The notes under the pieces: model-generated
The model's input: the letters and a program-made list of their open reading frames with translations, nothing else
Databases searched by the model: none
Told to the model about the DNA's origin: nothing
Origin: Clostridiales bacterium
GTDB lineage: Bacteria > Bacillota > Clostridia > Lachnospirales > Lachnospiraceae
Direction: 5' to 3'
Assembly: GCA_019420425.1 (NCBI GenBank)
Contig: JAHZHG010000009.1
Location: forward strand, 9,318 to 23,368
Length of the DNA: 14,051 nucleotides
In this document: in pieces, positions 1-6,224 of the stretch
How positions within the stretch are numbered: position 1 is the first letter of the stretch
Layout: every line of letters starts with the position of its first letter
Program-made: the position numbers and the translations under genes

Positions 1-1
1 G

Positions 2-514
2 GACGTACTGATTGTACGGGAAATCGGCAAAAACTTTTCCGGAAGCGGCATGGATCCCAACGTAACGGGGACATGGTCAACGCCCTACGGCGGAGGGGGA
101 ATCCAGAAGCAGCGTACGGTGGTGCTGGACATTGCGGACAGCTCCCACGGAAACTTTCTGGGACTGGGACAGGCGGATACCACGACCTTCCGGGTAATGG
201 AAAAGATGGACCTGGCCAATACCTATCCCAATGCACTGACCTCCACCGTGATCATTCCGGTGCGGATGGCCATGGTGATGGACTCTGACGAACATGCCAT
301 CAAGGCGGCGATCAAGACGCTGAACGGCGTGGATAAAGACAAGATGCGGATTGTCTACATCAAAAACACACTGTATCTGAAAGAAATTTTCGTATCCGAA
401 GCCCTTCTGGAGGAAGTAAAGGCAACGGAAGGAATGGAGGTTCTGGAGGAACCGAGAGCGTTTCGGTTTGATTCCTGCGGCAATCTGCTGGATTTACAGG
501 AAGAAAACCGGTGA
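2..514 (+). CDS. C-terminal part of a LarA-like (DUF2088) nickel-pincer isomerase candidate, 5'-truncated by the window edge
   Basis: The frame is open from base 2, so the start lies outside the window and about 170 C-terminal residues are visible. The stretch opens with a hydrophobic strand (DVLIVREIGKNFSGSGMDPN) followed by a Gly-rich loop, a segment with SSHGN and GLGQADTTTFR, then NALTST, and ends near a FDSCGNLLDL tail. From memory these blocks match proteins annotated as lactate-racemase-domain or DUF2088 proteins, distant relatives of LarA. LarA uses a nickel pincer cofactor to invert 2-hydroxy acids; related enzymes act on malate or aldonates. The conserved N-terminal nickel and substrate residues are outside the window, so activity cannot be judged. 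It lies 102 bp upstream of tctB on the same strand with no terminator between, so it probably shares an operon with the transporter. The family call is recognition without alignment; it could instead be an uncharacterised dehydratase-like protein. Confidence 0.5.
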   Translation, partial: DVLIVREIGKNFSGSGMDPNVTGTWSTPYGGGGIQKQRTVVLDIADSSHGNFLGLGQADTTTFRVMEKMDLANTYPNALTSTVIIPVRMAMVMDSDEHAIKAAIKTLNGVDKDKMRIVYIKNTLYLKEIFVSEALLEEVKATEGMEVLEEPRAFRFDSCGNLLDLQEENR

Positions 515-616
515 TGCGCCAGTGTGACGCATGGAGGTTTACGATAATTATCCAGCCCCGGGAGGGCCGGAGACGGCTGTGGGCAGGAGGATTATAAAAT
601 TAAGGAGGTATAAGTT

Positions 617-1123
617 ATGGAGTACAAGAAAAACCTGATTCCGGGTGTTGTACTGGCGGCATTTTCAATTGCCTATCTGGGATGTTCCTTCCAGATAACG
701 CCGTTCACAGGACTCGGATCAACCCCACTGGACAACCGTTTTGTTCCGTGGCTGTGGGGCGGACTGCTTCTTCTGCTGAGCCTGATGCTGATTGTGCGCG
801 GCGTAAAGCAGAGAAAGGAAGCCATTGAGAAGGCCGGCGGAAAGATTTCTTCCGGTATGAACCTGGCAGAGCTCTGCAAGGAAAACCGCGAGGTACTGGG
901 TTCATTCCTCATCCTGGCAGTCTATGTAGCACTGATGGAGCCGGTTGGATTCCTGATCAGTACAGCCATCTACGTGTATGTAGAGACTCTGATCCTGACC
1001 CGCCCGGAAAAACGCAACTATATCATCCCGATTATCGTGGCGGTTATTGTTGCAGTAGCGATTGACTTTGTGTTCGTACGTTTCTTAAACGTACTGCTGC
1101 CCACCGGTATTCTGGGCTTCTAA
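617..1123 (+). CDS. tctB: Tripartite tricarboxylate transporter small membrane subunit TctB
   Basis: This is the 168-residue small membrane subunit of a TTT-family secondary transporter, which works with TctA in the membrane and the extracellular binding protein TctC to import carboxylates using an ion gradient. Four hydrophobic segments are visible at about residues 7-25, 44-63, 93-127 (dense enough for one long or two helices) and 135-160, with a charged cytoplasmic loop at 61-92 (RGVKQRKEAIEK). The end, FLNVLLPTGILGF, is typical of TctB. The start is supported by AAGGAGGT at 602-609, 7 nt before ATG. tctA follows after 16 bp that carry its own AAAGGAGG site, so the two are co-transcribed. 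The sequence of TctB is poorly conserved; the call relies on size, membrane pattern and position before tctA. Confidence 0.9.
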   Translation: MEYKKNLIPGVVLAAFSIAYLGCSFQITPFTGLGSTPLDNRFVPWLWGGLLLLLSLMLIVRGVKQRKEAIEKAGGKISSGMNLAELCKENREVLGSFLILAVYVALMEPVGFLISTAIYVYVETLILTRPEKRNYIIPIIVAVIVAVAIDFVFVRFLNVLLPTGILGF

Positions 1124-1139
1124 GAAAGGAGGAAGACAA

Positions 1140-2639
1140 ATGGTATTAGAAGGCTTTTCCAATGTTGTACTTGACCCGTTTGTAATTCTCCTGGTTGCAA
1201 TCGGCGTAATCGTAGGGATTATCTTTGGTTCTATCCCGGGACTGACCGCTACCATGGCTGTAGTAATGTTCCTCCCGGTAACGTATACGATGACTCCCGT
1301 ACAGGGTATTTCCATGCTGGTGGCGCTGTATATCGGCGGTATCTCCGGCGGACTGATTTCCGCAATCCTGCTGAACATCCCCGGAACCCCGTCCTCTGTG
1401 GCAACCTGCTTTGACGGCCGTCCTTTGGCGGAAAAAGGCCAGGCGGGCAAAGCCCTTGGCGCCGGCGTAGTATTCTCCTTCATCGGAACCATCCTGGGCG
1501 TACTGCTGCTGATCGTTATCTCTCCGCTGTTGGCTCAGGTAGCTATCAAGTTCGGACCGTTTGAGTACTGCGCACTGGCCATCTTCTCCCTGTCCCTGGT
1601 CATCACCCTGAGCGGCAAGGATATGGTAAAGGGCCTGATCGGAGCCGTACTCGGCGCCCTGCTGGCAACCGTCGGTCTGGCGCCTATCGACTCCAAGCAG
1701 CGTTTCACCTTTGGTATTGTTAACCTGACCGCAGGCTTCCAGCTACTGGTTCTGCTGATCGGTCTGTTCGCCATCACTGAGGTAGTAAAATACGCTGAGG
1801 GCGTGCGCAAGCCGGAAAACTTCACCATTGAGAGCAATGTAAAGATCAAAGGCGTTGGCTTTACTTGGAAAGAGTTTGTAGCGGAAATCCCGAATGCAAT
1901 CCGTTCCACCCTGATCGGTGTAGGTATCGGTATCCTGCCCGGTATCGGCGGCGGCGTATCCTGTATGATTTCCTATACGGTAGCCAAGAACTCCTCTAAG
2001 CATCCGGAGCAGTTCGGTACCGGTATTATGTCTGGCGTAGTCGCTTCCGAGACGGCAAACAATGCAACCATCGGCGGCGCGATGATCCCGCTGCTGTCCC
2101 TGGGTATCCCGGGCGACGCCGTAACGGCAATGCTGCTGGGCGGCCTGATGGTACACGATGTATCTCCGGGACCCCTGATTTTCCAGAAGAGCGGTTCTAC
2201 CGTATACGGTATCTTCTTCGCCATGATTATTGCAGCCATCTTTATGTGCATCTTCATGCTGGTTGGGATGAGAGGGTTCATCAAGGTGCTGAACATTCCG
2301 AAGAACTACCTGCTCCCGATCATCGTTGTTCTCTGCTGCGTAGGCGCAATCGGAGATGCAAACCGGGTATTCGATGTATGGGGCGTTCTGGGCTTTGGTA
2401 TTATGGGCTATGCGCTGATTAAGGCAGGCATCCCGCTGTCCCCCATGATCCTGGGCTTTATCCTTGGACCGACCTTCGAGTCCAATGTGCGTAAGGTTTC
2501 CCAGCTGATCAGCCGCGACTCCATCTTCAGCCATCCGATTTTCTGTGTATTCGCAGTTGCAACCATTCTTGTTGTCATCTGGTCTCTCAGAAGCAACAAG
2601 AAAGAGCGGGAGGCAGCAGCGGCAGCCGGAAAGCAGTAA
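1140..2639 (+). CDS. tctA: Tripartite tricarboxylate transporter large membrane subunit TctA
   Basis: This is the 499-residue translocation subunit of the TTT system, at the usual family length of about 500. It is highly hydrophobic, with around a dozen membrane segments. Two family landmarks are present: PGTPSS at residues 81-86 followed by FDGRPLAEKGQAGKALG (91-107), and GILPGIGGG around 264-272, which repeats the PG-loop type of motif in the second half, as expected for the internally duplicated TctA fold. A third conserved block, ETANNATIGGAMIPLLSLGIPGD, lies near residues 305-327. The C-terminus ends in a basic tail (RSNKKEREAAAAAGKQ). The start is preceded by AAAGGAGG about 6 nt upstream. 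It is flanked by tctB and tctC, so the full transporter is encoded in B-A-C order. The substrate cannot be derived from TctA. Confidence 0.96.
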   Translation: MVLEGFSNVVLDPFVILLVAIGVIVGIIFGSIPGLTATMAVVMFLPVTYTMTPVQGISMLVALYIGGISGGLISAILLNIPGTPSSVATCFDGRPLAEKGQAGKALGAGVVFSFIGTILGVLLLIVISPLLAQVAIKFGPFEYCALAIFSLSLVITLSGKDMVKGLIGAVLGALLATVGLAPIDSKQRFTFGIVNLTAGFQLLVLLIGLFAITEVVKYAEGVRKPENFTIESNVKIKGVGFTWKEFVAEIPNAIRSTLIGVGIGILPGIGGGVSCMISYTVAKNSSKHPEQFGTGIMSGVVASETANNATIGGAMIPLLSLGIPGDAVTAMLLGGLMVHDVSPGPLIFQKSGSTVYGIFFAMIIAAIFMCIFMLVGMRGFIKVLNIPKNYLLPIIVVLCCVGAIGDANRVFDVWGVLGFGIMGYALIKAGIPLSPMILGFILGPTFESNVRKVSQLISRDSIFSHPIFCVFAVATILVVIWSLRSNKKEREAAAAAGKQ

Positions 2640-2696
2640 ATATTCCAGTGTAACTAAAAATAGTTAAAAATATAAAAGAAAGAGAAGGTAAAACGT

Positions 2697-3668
2697 ATGA
2701 ACATGAAAAAAGTAGCAGCAATGGCACTCGCAGGCGCAATGGCAATGACCATGATCCCCACCACGGCAATGGCAGCTGAGAACTGGCCGGAAAAGACCAT
2801 TAACTTTGCATGCACCCACGGCGCAGGCGGAGACACCGACTATATGGCTCGTCTGCTGGCAAGAAAGCTGGAGGAGAAGCTGGGACAGTCTGTAGTAGTA
2901 AACAACGTAACCGGTTCCAACGGTGCAATCTGCATGACCGAGTACAAAGACGGCGATACCGACGGATATACCTTTATCCTGACCAATACGGCAGCCCTGT
3001 CCGGTAACGAGGCAACCGGCCTGGCTGATTTCGGCTACGATGCATTCGAGCCGGTAGCAATCTACGGCAAGCAGTCCGGAGAGAACATCCTGGTTCCGGC
3101 TGACGCTCCGTATGACACCCTGGCAGACCTGATTCAGGCTTCCAAGGATGCTCCGGGACAGATCAACTTTGGTATCTCCACCGGCGGCGGCGTATACATT
3201 GCATCCGTAATCCTGGCACAGGCTGCTGAAGCTCAGTTCAACATTATCGATACCGGTGATGCTGCCGAAAGACTGACCTCTCTGCTGGGCGGACATGTTG
3301 ACGTAACCATTGCTCCGTACTCCAGTGCAAAAGAGTACATCGAAAACGGCGATATCAAGTCCCTGTGTACTCTGCTTGAGGCCAGCCCGGACCTGATTCC
3401 GGAGATTCCGACCGCTAAGGATACTGGCTGCGAACAGCTGGTAATGAACACCCTGTATGTGTGCCTGGCGCCGAAGGGAACCGATGCAGCCATCGTTGAA
3501 GCAGCTAACGCAGCAATTAAGGACATCGTTGATAACGATCCGGAGTGGAAAGAAGAAGTAAACAGCTTCTGTTTCCAGGAGCCGTACTGCCTGTCTGTGG
3601 AAGACACCATCGCAGAGCTGGAAACTCAGAGATCTCTGTTCATGAGCTACGTAGACTTCTTACAGTAA
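2697..3668 (+). CDS. tctC: Extracellular solute-binding protein TctC (Bug family) of the TTT system
   Basis: This 323-residue binding protein captures the carboxylate outside the membrane and delivers it to TctA/TctB. The N-terminus is a classic signal peptide: a basic MNMKK start, a hydrophobic Ala/Met-rich core to about residue 22, and an AMA|AEN cleavage site near residue 26. No lipobox cysteine is seen, which is unusual for a monoderm, where most binding proteins are lipid-anchored. The Bug-family ligand loop appears as THGAGGDTDYMARLLA (about 40-55), followed by LGQSVVVNNVTGSNG (62-76). The Asp and backbone groups in this loop usually hold the ligand carboxylate. A second in-frame ATG two codons downstream is an alternative start; the upstream region is A-rich with GAGAAGG as a modest ribosome site. 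It follows tctA after 57 bp with no terminator. Confidence 0.94.
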   Translation: MNMKKVAAMALAGAMAMTMIPTTAMAAENWPEKTINFACTHGAGGDTDYMARLLARKLEEKLGQSVVVNNVTGSNGAICMTEYKDGDTDGYTFILTNTAALSGNEATGLADFGYDAFEPVAIYGKQSGENILVPADAPYDTLADLIQASKDAPGQINFGISTGGGVYIASVILAQAAEAQFNIIDTGDAAERLTSLLGGHVDVTIAPYSSAKEYIENGDIKSLCTLLEASPDLIPEIPTAKDTGCEQLVMNTLYVCLAPKGTDAAIVEAANAAIKDIVDNDPEWKEEVNSFCFQEPYCLSVEDTIAELETQRSLFMSYVDFLQ

Positions 3669-3707
3669 AGAACAGCCAAGCGAACCTTGCAGTTTACAAA
3701 GGGAAAG

Positions 3708-3739
3708 CTGAGGGCGGCGGGGAAATTCCCCGCCGCAGC
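3708..3739 (+). other. GC-rich intercistronic hairpin after tctC, not followed by a U-tract
   Basis: The arms GCGGCGGG (3715-3722) and CCCGCCGC (3729-3736) form a perfect 8-bp stem with loop AAATTC. Three further outer pairs (GCT 3708-3710 with AGC 3737-3739) are possible across a GAGG bulge. The next bases are AGGAATAAAG, so an intrinsic terminator is unlikely. Such stable 3' structures after binding-protein genes often protect upstream mRNA from 3' exonucleases or allow partial read-through, giving excess binding protein over the downstream enzyme. That role is inferred from position. Confidence 0.6.
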
Positions 3740-3775
3740 AGGAATAAAGTTTGAATATTCAGGAGGAAACAAACA

Positions 3776-4675
3776 ATGGCTGAAGTAAAAGGTATTATTG
3801 CTGCCATGCAGACTCCCATGTTTGAGGATGGAAGCATTAATGAAGCAGAAATGAGAAAGCAGATCAACCGTCAGATCGCAGCAGGCGTAGACGCCATCTT
3901 CTGCCTGGGAACCAACGGCGAATTTTACATCATGGATATGGATGAAAAGGTTCGCGTTATGGAGATCTTTGTCGATGAAGCAAAGGGCCGCGTACCTGTA
4001 TATGCAGGAACCGGATGCGTAAGCACCAAAGATACCATCGCGCTGTCCAAAAAAGCAAAAGAAATCGGTGTGGACATCCTGTCCGTAATCACCCCGTATT
4101 TCGCAGCGCTGAATCAGGACGAGCTGTACAGCCATTATGCAAATCTGGCTGAAGCAGTAGATATGCCGATCGTGATGTACAATATCCCGGCAAGAACCGG
4201 TGCGGCGCTGGCTCCGGCAACCGTTGGCAAGCTGGCGGCAAACTACAGCAACATCGTAGGCGTTAAGGATTCCAGCGGAAACTTTAACAACATCCTGCAG
4301 TACATCGACGCAACGGATTCCTCCAAGTTCTCCGTACTTTCCGGAAACGATGCGCTGATCCTGTGGACCCTGCTGGCAGGCGGAAAGGGCGGTATCACCG
4401 CTATCGCAAACATCCTGCCCACCGTTATGGTAAGCATTTACCAGAATTTCTTAAAGGGTGACATGGAAGCGGCAAAGAAGGCTCAGTCCTCCATCGCTCC
4501 GATCCGTGACTGCTTCAAATACGGCAACCCGAATTCCATCGTAAAATGCGCAACGAACCTGATCGGCCAGCCGGTTGGACCGTGCCGCGCACCGTTTGGA
4601 ATGGTTTCCGATGCGGCAAAACAGGCGATTATGGATACCATTGACAAGTACTACGCAGAGTATAAGAACAAATAA
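3776..4675 (+). CDS. DapA-superfamily Schiff-base lyase/dehydratase, probably catabolic rather than DHDPS
   Basis: This 299-residue TIM-barrel protein belongs to the dihydrodipicolinate synthase / N-acetylneuraminate lyase superfamily. The Schiff-base lysine is K164 in GVKDSSGN, the catalytic tyrosine Y135 in YNIPARTG, and the carboxylate-binding arginine R140. Two key positions differ from true DapA. The GTTGE loop reads GTNGE (residues 45-49, Asn at 47), and the TPYY motif reads TPYF (106-109), replacing the trans-subunit tyrosine equivalent to E. coli Tyr107 by Phe109. These changes argue against lysine biosynthesis and for a 2-keto acid aldolase or dehydratase such as those acting on 2-keto-3-deoxy sugar acids. 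AGGAGG at 3761-3766 supports the start. Its place behind a TTT transporter and a LarA-like gene fits a carboxylate degradation operon. The exact substrate is unknown. Confidence 0.88.
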   Translation: MAEVKGIIAAMQTPMFEDGSINEAEMRKQINRQIAAGVDAIFCLGTNGEFYIMDMDEKVRVMEIFVDEAKGRVPVYAGTGCVSTKDTIALSKKAKEIGVDILSVITPYFAALNQDELYSHYANLAEAVDMPIVMYNIPARTGAALAPATVGKLAANYSNIVGVKDSSGNFNNILQYIDATDSSKFSVLSGNDALILWTLLAGGKGGITAIANILPTVMVSIYQNFLKGDMEAAKKAQSSIAPIRDCFKYGNPNSIVKCATNLIGQPVGPCRAPFGMVSDAAKQAIMDTIDKYYAEYKNK

Positions 4676-4726
4676 TCCAAACGCCCCAAAAAGACAATTA
4701 ACCTCCAAAAAGATAAGATATTTATA

Positions 4727-4763
4727 CAGAAAACCGCCTGCGCGTTTTGCAGGCGGTTTTCTG
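4727..4763 (+). terminator. Rho-independent terminator closing the TTT/lyase operon
   Basis: A perfect 15-bp stem runs from CAGAAAACCGCCTGC (4727-4741) to its complement at 4749-4763, with a 7-nt loop GCGTTTT. The core GCCTGC/GCAGGC is GC-rich and the descending arm carries TTTT. The A-run on the left arm means it could also stop minus-strand transcription. It begins 51 nt after the lyase stop codon. Confidence 0.88.
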
Positions 4764-4780
4764 CAGTGATAAATGTATTC

Positions 4781-4809
4781 TGGTAAAACAGCCGGATATC
4801 CGGTATAAT
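4781..4809 (+). promoter_or_regulatory. Putative fliB promoter with a 12-bp palindrome in the spacer
   Basis: A consensus -10 hexamer TATAAT lies at 4804-4809, 37 bp before the fliB start codon. The -35 position 17 bp upstream is TGGTAA (4781-4786), a poor match. The spacer ends in the perfect palindrome CCGGATATCCGG (4792-4803), directly abutting the -10. A protein bound there would block or remodel the promoter, so this is an operator candidate. The regulator is unknown. Confidence 0.5.
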
Positions 4810-4846
4810 CAGAGGGCGACGAATACACAGTTGGGGAGAAAAGAAT

Positions 4847-5986
4847 ATGCTGTACACAATACCTGATTATTACCATGACTTTCACTGTATTGCCGGAGCG
4901 TGCGGGGATACCTGCTGCGCGGGCTGGCAGATCGTCATCGACCATAAATCCCTGAACCGGTACAGAGCGGTGAAGGGGCCTTACCGGAAAAAGCTCAGCG
5001 CCTCCATCCGCTGGAGAAGGGGCGTTTTCCGTCAGGATGCAAACCGGCGGTGCGCCTGCCTGACCGAAGATAACCTGTGCGAGATGTACCAGAATCTGGG
5101 CGGAGACAGCCTGTGCCGGACGTGCCGTCTGTATCCGAGGCACATCGAGGAATTTGAGGGCGTAAGGGAAATTTCCCTTTCCCTGTCCTGCCCGGAGGCA
5201 GCCAGAATCTTGATGAACCGGAAAACCCCGGTAACCTTCCGGCAGGTCGAGCGTCCCGGGGAAGAGAATTTTGACGGGTTCGATCCCTTTCTCTATTCCG
5301 AGCTGCTGGATGTCCGGGAGCAGATTATCGCACTTCTGCAAAACAGAAGCCTGCCCGTGGCAAACCGGATAATCCTGAGCCTGGGCCTGGCCTGGGACGT
5401 ACAGAACAGGGTAAAGAGCGGGCGGCTGTTTTCCTGCGGAGAGGTACTTGAACGGTATAAATGCGGAAAATACGAAGCCGCCGCCGCGCGCCGGGCGGCC
5501 CAATGGGCGAAAGCTGCGTCAGAACGCATGGGCTTTTCCCGGACAATGCTGAGCAATCTGTTCCAATTGGAGCGCTTAGAGGAAGCCTGGGAGGTGCAGC
5601 TGAACGAGACGGCATACCTCCTGCTTGGCCGGGGCCCGGAGACTTACCAAAAGCGTCAGGCAGACTTTGCCCAATGGCTGGAAAACAGTGGGCTTGACTG
5701 GGAGATAAAGGGAGAGCAGCTGCTGGTATATTTTATCTTTACCTACTTCTGCGGCGCGGTGTACGATGGGCAGATATTCGCCGGCGTACAGATGGCCGCG
5801 GCCAGCGTAGCTCTGCTATGGGACATGCTGGCCGCCCGCTGGCTGAAAAACGGCGGGCTTTTGGAGGAAGAAGAGATCATAGACCTTGTTTATCGGTATT
5901 CCCGGGAGGTGGAGCATTCCGATAAAAATCTAAAGCTGCTGTGGAGGCTGCTGGAGGAGCAGGAGGAACTGTTTTTCGCCGATTAG
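4847..5986 (+). CDS. fliB: Flagellin lysine-N-methylase-like protein (FliB family, cysteine-cluster)
   Basis: This 379-residue protein shows the FliB/YkgJ-type cysteine cluster: C14, C19, C23-C24 in the N-terminal DFHCIAGACGDTCCAGW block, then C69, C71, C78, C90, C93 in CACLTEDNLCEMY...LCRTCRLYPR, and C115 in LSLSCPEAA. The opening PDYYHDFHC and the LYPRH motif are typical of proteins annotated as flagellin lysine-N-methylase. In Salmonella, FliB methylates lysines of flagellin; the clustered cysteines suggest an Fe-S or zinc centre. The C-terminal 260 residues are helical with no motif I recognise. GGGGAG precedes the ATG. No flagellar gene is in this window, and the gene stands alone between its own promoter and a downstream terminator, so methylation of flagellin here is an annotation by family. 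The family is widespread in non-motile Clostridia and may have other substrates. Confidence 0.8.
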   Translation: MLYTIPDYYHDFHCIAGACGDTCCAGWQIVIDHKSLNRYRAVKGPYRKKLSASIRWRRGVFRQDANRRCACLTEDNLCEMYQNLGGDSLCRTCRLYPRHIEEFEGVREISLSLSCPEAARILMNRKTPVTFRQVERPGEENFDGFDPFLYSELLDVREQIIALLQNRSLPVANRIILSLGLAWDVQNRVKSGRLFSCGEVLERYKCGKYEAAAARRAAQWAKAASERMGFSRTMLSNLFQLERLEEAWEVQLNETAYLLLGRGPETYQKRQADFAQWLENSGLDWEIKGEQLLVYFIFTYFCGAVYDGQIFAGVQMAAASVALLWDMLAARWLKNGGLLEEEEIIDLVYRYSREVEHSDKNLKLLWRLLEEQEELFFAD

Positions 5987-6114
5987 CTATCGTCGGAAGG
6001 CTCCTCCGGGATAACCTCCTTGTCATAGCGGCTGTGCGCCGAAGCCGGAAGGGTGACCGGGGAAGTTCCCTGGCTGTGTCCGGGTATCCAATAGGTAAAC
6101 TTATGTAAAATCAT
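5983..6114 (-). CDS. Possible 43-residue ORF or gene remnant, tail-to-tail with fliB
   Basis: A minus-strand frame from ATG at 6114 to TAA at 5983-5985 encodes 43 residues beginning MILHKFTYWIPGHSQG and ending in an acidic EEPSDDS. Its stop overlaps the fliB stop by a few bases. Codon choice (CCG, GAG, GAC, AGC, CAC) resembles that of the neighbouring genes, which hints at past or present coding. Against this, no convincing ribosome binding site precedes the ATG: the upstream bases are AT-rich, with only TCTCGAT nearby. I recognise no family. It could be the C-terminal remnant of a lost gene or chance. Confidence 0.22.
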   Translation of the reverse strand: MILHKFTYWIPGHSQGTSPVTLPASAHSRYDKEVIPEEPSDDS

Positions 6115-6132
6115 AAATATTGTACAATTATC

Positions 6133-6168
6133 GAGAAAAATATCCGAAATAAACGAGGATATTTTCTC
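6133..6168. terminator. AU-rich hairpin between convergent fliB and rarD, weak terminator candidate
   Basis: AAAATATCC (6137-6145) pairs with GGATATTTT (6157-6165) across an 11-nt loop. The stem extends by GAG/CTC with one bulged A. Read on the minus strand, the distal arm ends in GGATATTTTTCTC, giving a U-rich run that could terminate rarD about 60 nt beyond its stop. The stem is AT-rich and therefore weak. A separate palindrome, ATTGTACAAT, lies just to its left at 6119-6128. Confidence 0.35.
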
Positions 6169-6224
6169 TGGACAATTGCCCAGGGAAATGATATGTTATT
6201 AACGGTAATAAATCCAAAGATTTG

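Noticed and set aside
514..532. ATGCG/CGCAT inverted repeat after the first gene's stop
   Set aside because: Only five pairs with a 9-nt loop and no T-tract, so it is too weak to call a terminator or attenuator.
1743..2534. A 263-residue minus-strand frame opposite tctA
   Set aside because: Rich in His, Gln and Asp with no hydrophobic core, a typical antisense image of a membrane protein gene; no ribosome site or family signal.
2640..2696. Terminator between tctA and tctC
   Set aside because: AACTAAAAATAGTT makes only a 5-bp AT stem, too weak; the genes are most likely co-transcribed.
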